Of a DNA stretch of 64,000 nucleotides, positions 8,388 to 16,356 are shown piece by piece. The stretch covers positions 62,001 through 126,000 of the forward strand of contig CAVZOP010000003.1 of assembly GCA_963776935.1 (NCBI GenBank), written 5' to 3'. Positions within the stretch are counted from its first letter, which is position 1. The number at the start of each line of letters is the position of its first letter. The stretch is from JALOLG01 sp963776935 (GTDB lineage Bacteria > Actinomycetota > Acidimicrobiia > Acidimicrobiales > Ilumatobacteraceae). The position numbers and the translations under genes are program-made. The notes beneath the pieces are model-generated. The model saw nothing but the letters and a program-made list of their open reading frames with translations, did not search any database and was not told the DNA's origin.

Positions 8388-9715
8388 GCCTGCGCTGGCG
8401 GATCGCGCTCGCGCTCGGTGCGATCGCGGCGACGACGACGCTCGTCGTGGGGGTGATCAGCTACCGCACGACCCGCGACCGGTTGTACGACGAGATCGAC
8501 CAGTCGTTGACCGATTCGATCGCCCTGGTCATCCGTCCCTCCGACCGGCCGGGCGAGTTCGGCCGGCTGCCCGAGCGGGGGCCGCTCTCGGTCTACGAGA
8601 TGCAGGTGCTCGGCGCCGACGGCGAGGTCGTCGGCAGCAACTTCCGGAACGAGTTCGAACCCGACGCGGCGCAGGTCGAGCTGGTCGGGGAGACCCGGCA
8701 GTCGAGCGTCCAGAACATGACGATCGACGGCGAGGAGTATCGGGTCCAGACCGTCGGACTGCCGGGTGGGGCGCTGCAGATCGCGCGCCCACTCGCAGAG
8801 ACCAACAACGTGCTCGACAGCCTGCGGGCCCGCCTGTTGATCCTCGTCGTCGCCGTGACCGCGGCGGGTGCCGGGGCCGGGTTCCTCATCGCCGGTGGCG
8901 TGACCGCTTCGCTGCGCCGCCTCACGGCCGCCGCCGAAGCGGTCGAGACCACCGGGCAGCTCGACGTCGACGTCCCGGCGGACGGTCGCGACGAGGTCGG
9001 TCGCCTCAGCGCCGCGTTCCGCCGGATGCTCAACGCACTCGCTCGATCGCGGGACGACCAGCAGCGGCTGGTCCAAGACGCCGGCCACGAGTTGCGGACA
9101 CCGCTCACGAGCCTGCGCACCAACCTCGACGTGCTGCGGCGATATCCGGACCTCCCGGCCGACCAACGCCGGCAGGTCGTCGACGACCTGCACGCCGAGA
9201 CGGAGGAGCTGGTGCTGCTCGTCGAGGAGGTGGTCGCCGTCGCCAGCGGCGGTCTCGACGACGACCCGTTCGAACCGTTCTCGCTCGGCGACGTGACGCG
9301 AGAGTTGGCGGCGCGGTACGAACGGCGTAGCGGTCGCGTGGTTCGGGTCGAGGCCGACGAGTCGCCGGTCGAGGGGCAACTCGGCGCCGTCCAACGGGCG
9401 ATCTCGAACCTGCTCGACAACGCTCGCAAGTTCGATCCGAGCGGCGGCGTGATCGATGTCCGGGTGTTCCACGGCACCGTGCAGGTGCTCGACCGCGGGC
9501 CCGGCATCGCCGACGACGAGCAGGCCTTGGTGTTCGAGCGCTTCCACCGCTCGGCGGAGGCGCGGACCCTGCCCGGTTCGGGGCTCGGCCTCTCGATCGT
9601 CCGCGACGTCGTCACCCGCCACCACGGCACCGTCCAGGTCGCGTCGCGAGACGGCGGCGGCGCCGTCGTCGGCTTCACCCTCCCCCTCAGCCCATCGCCC
9701 CCCGCCGACCACTGA
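8384..9715 (+). CDS. MprB-like sensor histidine kinase
   Basis: 443 residues. A first membrane helix lies at about 8-28, an extracytoplasmic sensor of about 115 residues follows, and a second helix is near 145-165. A HAMP region follows, then the HisKA box QDAGHELRTPLTSLRTN (His near 236). The HATPase domain has the N box LLDNARKF, G1 box DRGPGIADDE, F box FERFHR and G2 box GSGLGLSI, all complete. It overlaps the regulator stop by four bases, as expected for a cognate pair. The signal is unknown; the related MprB senses envelope stress. Confidence 0.92.
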   Translation: MSLRWRIALALGAIAATTTLVVGVISYRTTRDRLYDEIDQSLTDSIALVIRPSDRPGEFGRLPERGPLSVYEMQVLGADGEVVGSNFRNEFEPDAAQVELVGETRQSSVQNMTIDGEEYRVQTVGLPGGALQIARPLAETNNVLDSLRARLLILVVAVTAAGAGAGFLIAGGVTASLRRLTAAAEAVETTGQLDVDVPADGRDEVGRLSAAFRRMLNALARSRDDQQRLVQDAGHELRTPLTSLRTNLDVLRRYPDLPADQRRQVVDDLHAETEELVLLVEEVVAVASGGLDDDPFEPFSLGDVTRELAARYERRSGRVVRVEADESPVEGQLGAVQRAISNLLDNARKFDPSGGVIDVRVFHGTVQVLDRGPGIADDEQALVFERFHRSAEARTLPGSGLGLSIVRDVVTRHHGTVQVASRDGGGAVVGFTLPLSPSPPADH

Positions 9716-9750
9716 CGCCCGACGCCCACCCACGCCCGACCAGCGAGGTT

Positions 9751-9812
9751 TCCCCGTTCTGTCCGGATTGGTGCACACCTGTCGGCGCGCCCGGACGTTC
9801 TGTGCGGATTCA
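9751..9812. repeat. Intergenic repeat with two CGTTCTGT boxes (family B)
   Basis: Two CGTTCTGT-N-CGGATT units lie at about 9757-9771 and 9796-9810. The second, CGTTCTGTGCGGATTC, occurs inverted and identical at 22846-22861. It fills the gap between the kinase gene and the secreted-protein gene. Confidence 0.6.
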
Positions 9813-9830
9813 GACACGGGGGTTGGGCAC

Positions 9831-9847
9831 TCACACCGTGCTCTTAC
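9831..9847 (+). promoter_or_regulatory. Second copy of the MprA-locus motif
   Basis: TCACACCGTGCTCTTAC, 13/17 identical to the motif at 7653-7669, about 97 bases upstream of the secreted protein gene. It may link that gene to the adjacent two-component system. Confidence 0.35.
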
Positions 9848-9943
9848 GTGGTTCCGGTCGGCCTCATACCGGGGGATCGCATCATGAGTACCTCAAGAGC
9901 CATCCGGGCGCACCGATAGACGACACGACAAGGGAGTCGAGAC

Positions 9944-10687
9944 ATGAGCAACGGCACGAGCAACGTCAGGCGAAACACCGCGATCGGCTTGACCGCGGGT
10001 CTCCTCGGTGGAGGCGCGATCGGGTTGATGCTCGGTGTTCCGGGGCTGACGAGCGCCGCCGGGTCGTCCCCGTCCGCCGTCGTCGCCCAGGAGGACACAC
10101 CGACCGACGACACCACGGCGACCGACGACACCACGGCGACCGACGAGACGGTCACCGACGAGACGATCACCGAAGACACCACCGTCATCGACGAGACGCC
10201 GGCCGATGACGAGGTCGCCCGCCCCGAACCCGGAGTCCGGCTCCGCGAGCAGCTCCAAGAGCTCGTCGACGACGGCACGCTGACGAGCGAGCAGGCCGAC
10301 GCGGTCGCCGCCTTCCTCGTCGAGAATCGTTCCGAGCATGGCGTCCCGGGCGGGTTCCCGGGTGGCCCCGGCGGGTTCCCCGGAGGTCGTGGCCCTGGTC
10401 ACGGCGGATTCGGGATCGAGCGCGGTGAGATCGCCGATCTGCTCGGCCTCGAGCCCGAAGAGCTCGGCGACCTGCTCCGTGACGGACAGTCGCTGGCTGA
10501 CGTCGCGACCGCTCAGGGCGTCGACGTGCAGACCGTGATCGACGCACTCGTGAACGACGTCAAGGAGCACCTCGACGAGGCGGTCACCAACGAGCGCCTC
10601 ACCCAGGAAGAGGCCGACGCCAAGCTCGCCGAGATCACCGAGCGCATCACCGAGATGGTCAACCGGGCCCGCCCGACCGACGACTGA
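9944..10687 (+). CDS. Secreted or anchored acidic Thr/Asp-rich protein
   Basis: 247 residues with a clear Shine-Dalgarno (AAGGGAG) before the ATG. Residues 1-48 have a basic start, a Gly/Leu-rich helix and a small-residue end (AVVAQ), consistent with a signal peptide. Then comes an acidic, Thr-rich linker with TDDTTA repeats, a helical segment (LREQLQELVDDGTLTSEQAD), a Gly-Pro-Phe linker (GGFPGGPGGFPGG) and a second helical region. No catalytic motif is visible and I do not recognise the family. Its position directly after the MprAB-like pair, and the shared upstream motif, suggest it is a target of that system, perhaps an envelope or metal/stress sensor protein. Confidence 0.75.
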   Translation: MSNGTSNVRRNTAIGLTAGLLGGGAIGLMLGVPGLTSAAGSSPSAVVAQEDTPTDDTTATDDTTATDETVTDETITEDTTVIDETPADDEVARPEPGVRLREQLQELVDDGTLTSEQADAVAAFLVENRSEHGVPGGFPGGPGGFPGGRGPGHGGFGIERGEIADLLGLEPEELGDLLRDGQSLADVATAQGVDVQTVIDALVNDVKEHLDEAVTNERLTQEEADAKLAEITERITEMVNRARPTDD

Positions 10688-10700
10688 TCCCTCAGCCAAC

Positions 10701-10751
10701 GTTCTGGGCTGCCATCCCTTTCGGCTCCCGAAACCATCGGCAGCCCAGAAC
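10701..10751. terminator. Strong stem-loop terminator after the secreted-protein gene
   Basis: A perfect 13-bp stem (GTTCTGGGCTGCC at 10701-10713 with its complement at 10739-10751) encloses a second small hairpin TTTCGG/CCGAAA (10719-10733). It lies 14 bases after the stop at 10687. Intrinsic terminator or attenuator-like hairpin. Confidence 0.75.
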
Positions 10752-10851
10752 CGAAACCTCCCCCCAAGGTGCCGACGGCCCCGGTTCACCCGATCACGGG
10801 TGGCCGGGGCCGTCGGCTGTGATCGATGACCGTCGCCCGTAACGTGGCGGC

Positions 10852-12667
10852 ATGATCTGCGTCGACGCCGAGCGGGTCGGCGTCGCCCAGCCCGACAAGG
10901 TCCTGTTCGAGGACCTCTCGGTGACGATCTCGAGCGGTGAACGGGTCGCCGTGGTCGGCATCAACGGATCGGGCAAGTCGACGCTGCTGCGTCTGTTGAC
11001 CGGTGCCGCGTCGCCCGACGACGGCGCCGTTCGCTTCGGCCGCGGGGTCCGCATCGCGTCGCTCGACCAGGATCCGCGCCTCCCGCCGGGCACCGTCGCC
11101 GAGTACCTCGGCTGGACCGAGGGCCGGGGCGACGGAGGCATGGCCTGGGAGGTCGCCGCGGTCGCGACGTCGCTCGGCGTCCAGCCGTTGTTCTCGCGCC
11201 GCACCGAGGAGTTGTCGGGCGGGCAGGCCAAGCGCGTCGCGCTCGCCAATGCGCTCGTCGGCGAGCACGACATGATCGTGCTCGACGAGCCGACCAACCA
11301 TCTCGATCTCGAAGCGATCGAGTGGCTCGAGTCGCGGCTGTCGGCGGCGCGCTCGGCGCTCGTGCTCGTGACCCACGACCGGCACGTACTCGACCGGCTG
11401 ACCACCGGCCGGGGGACGGGCAAGATCGTGGAGCTCGACGACGGGCGGGGGTACGTGCACCTGGCGGCCGAGGGGTCGAGCGCCTACGCGACCTACCTCG
11501 ACGCCCGAGCGGCCCGGCTCGACCGCGAGGAGGGCGCCGAGGCGACGCGCCGGATCCTCGCCCGCCGCGAGCTGGCGTGGCTGAAACGCGGTGCGCCCGC
11601 CAGGTCGACCAAGCCCAAGGCCCGCTTGCGCCACGCCGCCGAGATCGTCGGCGGCGCACCAGCGGCACCCGGCGTGCGCGGCAACGACCTCGTGCTCGGT
11701 GTGGGCACCCACCGGCTCGGCAACCAGGTCGTCGAGCTCGACGGCGTGTCCCAACGCTTCGGCGACGTGACGGTGCTGCGCGACGTCGACGTGCTCATCG
11801 AGCCCGGGTCCCGATTGGGCGTCGTGGGCCCCAACGGCTCGGGCAAATCGACCCTGCTCGACATCATCGCTGCCCGCGCGGAACCGAGTGGCGGCACCGT
11901 CAGGCGCGGCTCGACCGTCGTCACCGGGTACGCCGATCAGCACTCGTCGACGCTCGAACCGGACGCGATCGTTCGTGAGCTGGTCGCCGGTCCGTTCCGC
12001 GAGCCCGACTGGGAGGATCGGGCGTTGCTCGAACGTTTCTGGTTCGACTCCACCGCGCAGTTCGCGCCGGTGCGGATGCTGTCGGGGGGCGAGCGCCGCC
12101 GGCTGCAGCTCGTCATGGTGCTGGCCACCAAGCCGAACCTGCTCGTGCTCGACGAACCGACCAACGATCTCGACCTCGACACGCTGCGCGCCGTCGAGGA
12201 GTTCCTCGACGGCTGGCCGGGAGCCCTCGTCGCCGCCAGCCACGACCGGGCGTTCCTCGACCGGACCGTCGACCACGTGCTGGCGATCGACGACGACGGC
12301 CGAGTGGCACGCGTGCCCGGCGGTGTCAGTGGATGGTTGGCATCGCGTGCGAACGCCGCGGGTCGCGTCGGCGCGGTCCACCCGATCGACCCGGCCGGCC
12401 GATGCCGCCGCGGCTCGATCGGCGTCGAGCACGAACCCTGCCGCGAAGGGCGCCAGCCGGTACACGATCGGACGTCGCCTTCGCGACACCGAACAGGAGA
12501 TGGCGCGGGCACAAGCTCGTCGCGACCGCCTCACCGCCGAGTTGTCGACCACGATCGACCACAACGAGCTCGCACGTATCGGCTCCGAGTTGGCGGCGGC
12601 GCAAGCCGCCCTCGATGACGTCGAGCATCGCTGGCTCGAGCTCGTCGAGCAGCAGCAGACGTCCTGA
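10852..12667 (+). CDS. ABC-F ATPase, C-terminal frameshift
   Basis: Two ATP-binding cassettes on one chain without membrane helices: Walker A GINGSGKST and GPNGSGKST, ABC signatures LSGGQAKR and LSGGERRR, Walker B LVLDEPTNDLDLD in the second half and VLDEPTNHLDLE in the first, each followed by a switch His. This is the ABC-F arrangement (Uup/EttA type), which acts on ribosomes or in resistance rather than transport. The second cassette ends near 12350. The C-terminal charged helix (LRDTEQEMARAQARRDRL onward, to 12667) is in the next frame. One extra base between about 12350 and 12400 explains this and gives 604 codons in total. The lost frame is likely an artefact. Confidence 0.87.
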
Positions 12668-12733
12668 CCCGCGCATCCGCCGAGGGCACCGGCGGCGACG
12701 GCACCGGTGCGGTGGCGTCGGTACGGTGAGCAG

Positions 12734-13759
12734 ATGAGCTCGCCGACTGCTCGCGCCTCGATCGGGATGTGCTTCGACCGCACGTTCCCACCGAGCTTCG
12801 TGACCGAGGTCGCCCGCCGTCTCGACGAGGGCGGCGCCGACCAGCTGTGGATCATCGAGGACTGCTTCTACACCGCCGGTGTGAGCCTGGCCGCCACGGC
12901 ACTGGCGACGACCGAACGGCTCACCGTCGGGATCGGCATCCTGCCGGCGGTCGCCCGCAATCCGGCGATCACGGCGATGGAGATCGCCACCCTCTGCGAG
13001 CTCGCACCGGGACGGTTCATCCCCGGCATCGGGCACGGCGTCCAGTCGTGGATGGAGCAGATGGGCGCCCTGACCCCCTCGCCGTTGGCCACGCTCGAGG
13101 AGACGATCGTCGCCGTGCGACGGCTGCTCGCCGGCGAGAACGTGACGATGCACGGCCGGCACGTCGATCTCGATGACGTGCGGCTCGACCGGCCGCCATC
13201 GATCGTCCCGCCGGTGCTGGCGGGCGTGCGCGGACCGAAGTCGTTGCAGATGGCGGGCCGTGTCGCCGGTGGGATCGTGCTCGCCGAGCCGGCCAGCCCG
13301 TCGTACGTCACCTGGGCGCTCGACCAGGCCGGCCAGCCCGCCGAACCGCCCGGGCGAGAGCTCCCCGTCCCAAACTTCCATGTCCCAAATGTCCGTGTCC
13401 CGAATTTCCATGTTGCGGTGTTCTCGGCGCTGTGCGTCGAGGACGATCGTGAGTCGGCGTTCCGGATCATGGCCCCGTGGCTGGCCGGGCTGCTGGAGGA
13501 CCCGAACGTCGGTTTTCGGGCACTTCCGTTCTTCGACGACCTGGTTGCCCGCTTCGCCGAGCACGGCATCGACGGCTTGGTCACGATGCCGGCCGAGTGG
13601 TGGATCGAGCTGGCGCCGATCGGCACCCTCGATGATGCCCGCGCCCACGTCGATGCGCTCGAACGCGCTGGCGTGAACAGCATCGGCCTGTTCCCGGCGC
13701 CCGAGGTCGACATCGCCCGCGCCCAGATCGACGACGTGCTCGCGATCGCCCGCCAGTAG
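12734..13759 (+). CDS. LLM-class (probably F420-dependent) oxidoreductase
   Basis: 341 residues. Start ATG at 12734 (MSSPTARASIG). The order of segments fits the luciferase-like monooxygenase fold: a strand with ADQLWIIEDCF, then TTERLTVGIGILPAVARNP (the G-I-x-P-A-x-x-R-N-P core of this family), GRFIPGIGHGV, and PPVLAGVRGPKSLQMAGRVA. Such actinobacterial proteins typically use F420, but substrate and cofactor are inferred. An in-frame stretch of three 15-base repeats (residues about 212-226) interrupts a loop and reads VPNFH-VPNVR-VPNFH; it is more A+T-rich than the rest and looks inserted. Confidence 0.82.
   Translation: MSSPTARASIGMCFDRTFPPSFVTEVARRLDEGGADQLWIIEDCFYTAGVSLAATALATTERLTVGIGILPAVARNPAITAMEIATLCELAPGRFIPGIGHGVQSWMEQMGALTPSPLATLEETIVAVRRLLAGENVTMHGRHVDLDDVRLDRPPSIVPPVLAGVRGPKSLQMAGRVAGGIVLAEPASPSYVTWALDQAGQPAEPPGRELPVPNFHVPNVRVPNFHVAVFSALCVEDDRESAFRIMAPWLAGLLEDPNVGFRALPFFDDLVARFAEHGIDGLVTMPAEWWIELAPIGTLDDARAHVDALERAGVNSIGLFPAPEVDIARAQIDDVLAIARQ
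13367..13411 (+). repeat. Three in-frame 15-bp repeats inside the LLM gene
   Basis: Three units of 15 bases (13367-13381, 13382-13396, 13397-13411), each beginning GTCCC(A/G)AA and coding VPNFH, VPNVR and VPNFH. The insert is A+T-richer than the flanking gene and keeps the frame. Confidence 0.8.
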
Positions 13760-13801
13760 GTCGGCGAGCGATCGCGATCCGATGTGTCAGTGTCGGATGT
13801 G

Positions 13802-14311
13802 TCAAGCCGTCGGCTGGAGCTGCGAGCGGAGGAACTGTTCGACCTCCCGCAGCTGCCCGTCGAGGTGCTCGCGGTTCTCGGCGCCGTACAGGGCGAGGTA
13901 GTCGCCGACCAGCTCGGGTGTGGTCAGCTCGATCAGCTGGCGACCTTCGAGCCAGACGTTGATGACCTTGAACGGACCCGCGTCGGTCAGTGCCGAGGTC
14001 CAGCCGGCGGCTGCCGCGATCTCGTGCACCCGCTCCTCCGAGACGGCGGCCATGAACAGACCGTGGAAGCTCGAGCGCTCGGCCGTCTCGGATGGCGCGA
14101 ACTGCACCTCGCCGTCGGGACCGGGAACGAAGGCCACACCCGCAGGCGCGACCTCGACCATCGAACCGCGATCGTCGAACCGACAGACCATGCGGGCACC
14201 GGGCGGGAACGGCGGTGACGGGGCGGCGATGTCGTCGGCGCCGAGGAGCTCGGCGAGCACAGCGGCGACCTTGGCCGGGTCGTGGGCGTTGATGGACAGA
14301 TGGAAGATCAT
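13802..14311 (-). CDS. VOC (glyoxalase/bleomycin-resistance fold) protein
   Basis: 169 residues, beginning MIFHLSINAHDPAKVAAVLAEL. The N-terminal pattern (H-L-S-I-N...D-P...V..F/L) and the helical SSFHGLFMAAVSEERVHEIA segment fit a vicinal-oxygen-chelate domain as in many actinobacterial glyoxalase-like proteins. Candidate metal ligands are His4 and the His of SFHG, but the fourth ligand is unclear. The ATG at 14311 has an AAAGG Shine-Dalgarno. The gene lies 35 bases downstream of the TetR gene on the same strand and is probably its target, so a detoxification role is plausible but not shown. Confidence 0.7.
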   Translation of the reverse strand: MIFHLSINAHDPAKVAAVLAELLGADDIAAPSPPFPPGARMVCRFDDRGSMVEVAPAGVAFVPGPDGEVQFAPSETAERSSFHGLFMAAVSEERVHEIAAAAGWTSALTDAGPFKVINVWLEGRQLIELTTPELVGDYLALYGAENREHLDGQLREVEQFLRSQLQPTA

Positions 14312-14346
14312 CGGGGAGCCTTTCGGTTGTTGAGTGGGTTGTGAGA

Positions 14347-14994
14347 TCAGGTGGACGTGCCGGCGGCGCCGTCGTCGGCGTGCTCGTCGTCGACGGTGCG
14401 TCGGTCCGCTGGGGGAGCGGCCTCGGTGCGAGCGCGGGCGCCGGCGAGCAGCAGCTCGACCGCCAGCGCCGCCGTCTCGCCGGCCTCATCGCCGTCCATG
14501 TCCCAGTAGTCGTGCAACGTCTGCCATGCGGCAGCCGACGTCAACAACTGGAGAATCGCGGCCACGTGGCGGGTCTCGACGGCGTCGAGCCCCGGTACCT
14601 CGGCGCGCACCGCGGCGAGGGCGCCGTTGCGGCGCTGCTCGTTGGCGGTGAGGCGCACGGCGAGGCCGTCCTTGGACGCCAGCAGCTCCCGGATGACCGG
14701 TGCGAGGCGCTCGAAGCCGGGATGGGCGGTGCGAACCAGCGCCACGTAGCCGGCCTCGTCGGTCGGGAAGGGACCGGTGAAGCCCATCCGCTCGTTGGCC
14801 CACGACCAGATCGCGGCGTGGAGCGCTTCCTTCGACGGGAAGTGCCGGTAGATCGTGCGCTCCGGGACCCCGGCGGCCTTGGCCACCCGGGTGAACGTCA
14901 GATCGTCGCCGGCGGCAAGGACCTCGAACACTCCGTCGAGCACTCGCTCGCGCACGAGGTTGCTGCGAGCGTCTTGCAGTGTTGCTGCCGTCAT
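14347..14994 (-). CDS. TetR-family transcriptional repressor
   Basis: 215 residues with an N-terminal TetR HTH: FTRVAKAAGVPERTIYRHFPSKEALHAAI carries the recognition helix (PERTIYRHF). The ligand-binding part is not family-specific. A near-perfect 37-base palindrome starts at its own ATG (14994-15030), the usual place for an autoregulatory operator. It is followed by the VOC gene, the likely regulated partner. Confidence 0.9.
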   Translation of the reverse strand: MTAATLQDARSNLVRERVLDGVFEVLAAGDDLTFTRVAKAAGVPERTIYRHFPSKEALHAAIWSWANERMGFTGPFPTDEAGYVALVRTAHPGFERLAPVIRELLASKDGLAVRLTANEQRRNGALAAVRAEVPGLDAVETRHVAAILQLLTSAAAWQTLHDYWDMDGDEAGETAALAVELLLAGARARTEAAPPADRRTVDDEHADDGAAGTST

Positions 14995-15030
14995 GACAGT
15001 GATACTGCCAGACCGGCAGTCTCACTGTCA
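14994..15030. promoter_or_regulatory. TetR operator palindrome
   Basis: TGACAGTGATACTGCC and GGCAGTCTCACTGTCA form the two halves of a near-perfect inverted repeat spanning 37 bases. The outer half-site TGACAGTGA/TCACTGTCA and the inner CTGCC/GGCAG both pair. It overlaps the start codon of the TetR gene, which implies repression of the TetR-VOC operon. Confidence 0.75.
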
Positions 15031-15161
15031 ACCAGCACGTCAGGCGGCGGCCGCCATCGGGCGGTGATCGGCGAGACCGCGATCAGCTGGCACCGGTCGG
15101 CGATGGCACAGGCGCCGAGCCAAGGCTCATCGGGACAATCGGCCGGGCTTGATCCGCCGCG

Positions 15162-15884
15162 CTACAACTGCCGCTCGACTTCTCCACCCGGCCATGGCGG
15201 GTGGATGCGGCGCAACCGGTCGGTCGCCAGGAACGCCCGCTGCAGGTCGGGTGGCATGATCTCGAACGGAGAGGTCTGGGAGGCGTGGGCGCGGATCGCC
15301 CGCCACCGGAGCTCGTAATGCTCGCCCGTGTCGAGCACGGTCGTGATGTCCTCGTCGGGCGTGCCGAGCCGTCCGAGCTCGAGGTACTCGCTGTCGGGGT
15401 CGGCGAGGCGCAGGCGGGCGACCCACTCCTGCATCAGCGAACGGGCCAGGCAGGCCAGGTAGACCCGGTCGACGGACCACGCCGCGCGTTCGACAGCGAG
15501 CACCGTGGCGTCCCGAACGTGGACGTGGTCCCGGTGGCCGTCGGACCCGTCGAGCGTCACGACCAGGTCGGGGCGGACGTCGTCGACGACCGCCGCGATC
15601 GTCGCCGCGACGCGATCGAGCGGTGCCGCGACGAGGGCCCGATCGTCGACCTCGCCGGCGATCCCCGAGTCCTCGTAATCGAACACGATCACCCGCTCGA
15701 CATCGAGCAGGTCGGCAGCGGCCCGGAGCTCGCGCTCACGCACCGCTGCCAGTCCGGCTCGGCCGACGTCGGGATCGGATGATCCCGCTTCGCCGCGGGT
15801 CGCGCAACACACGATGGTGTCGCCGCCGCCCGCCGCGGCCTGGGCGAGGATCGAGCCACACCCGAAGCTCTCGTCGGAGCGCAA
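15162..15884 (-). pseudogene. LmbE/PIG-L N-acetylglucosaminyl deacetylase remnant, 5' end lost
   Basis: The reading frame matches the LmbE family: DESFGCGSILAQAAAGGGDT at the start, GEAG and DGHRDHVHV (the second zinc motif) and the VVTLDG strand. Family members begin with an AHPDDES motif that carries zinc ligands. Here only the trailing DES survives. The first codon is a TTG inside sequence belonging to the other gene, so there is no proper start. It ends head-to-head at about 15875 with a PadR gene truncated at the same point. The enzyme would have removed an N-acetyl group from a GlcNAc conjugate (for example mycothiol or PI-glycan pathways). Probably non-functional. Confidence 0.7.
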
Positions 15885-16356
15885 GCTCTACGACATCCCC
15901 CGTGACCTCGTCGCCCGTGGGTTGGCCACCGTGACCGCCGAGCACACCGGCCGCCGTGCCCGCTCGGTGTACGACATCACGCCGTCGGGAAGACGGGCGC
16001 TGCGGACCTGGCTGGGGGCGCCGCCGGAACCTCCCTCGCTGGAGTTCGAGGCGATGGTGAAGGTGTTCTTCGCCGACGCCGGCTCGCTCGATCAGCTCCA
16101 CGGCACGCTCGAATCCGTCGCGCGTGAAGCGCGTGCACAGCGTCTCGACCTGATGGCGATGATCGAAGCGACCGACGCCGCCTCGGCCGAGTTCGCTCGC
16201 CGCCTACACATCAACGCCCTCGCCCTGCGCTTCCACCTCGATTACCAGGATCTCCTCGCGAGTTGGGCCGTGTGGGCGCAGTCGGAGTCGGCCTCGTGGT
16301 CGTCGATCGACGACCCCGGAGGATGGCGCTGGCGAGACGCCGTTTCAGCGGACTGA
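15870..16356 (+). pseudogene. PadR-family regulator remnant, N-terminal helix-turn-helix start lost
   Basis: From about 15876 the protein reads SERKLYDIPRDLVARGLATV then HTGRRARSVYDITPSGRRAL, the wing and linker of a PadR winged-helix domain, followed by the C-terminal helical dimerisation region. The first 30-40 residues of the domain, including the first helices, are missing. The only upstream ATG (15814) gives sequence that is the complement of the LmbE remnant. The break coincides with the LmbE break. Its stop overlaps the stop of the GGDEF-EAL gene by 12 bases. Confidence 0.7.
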
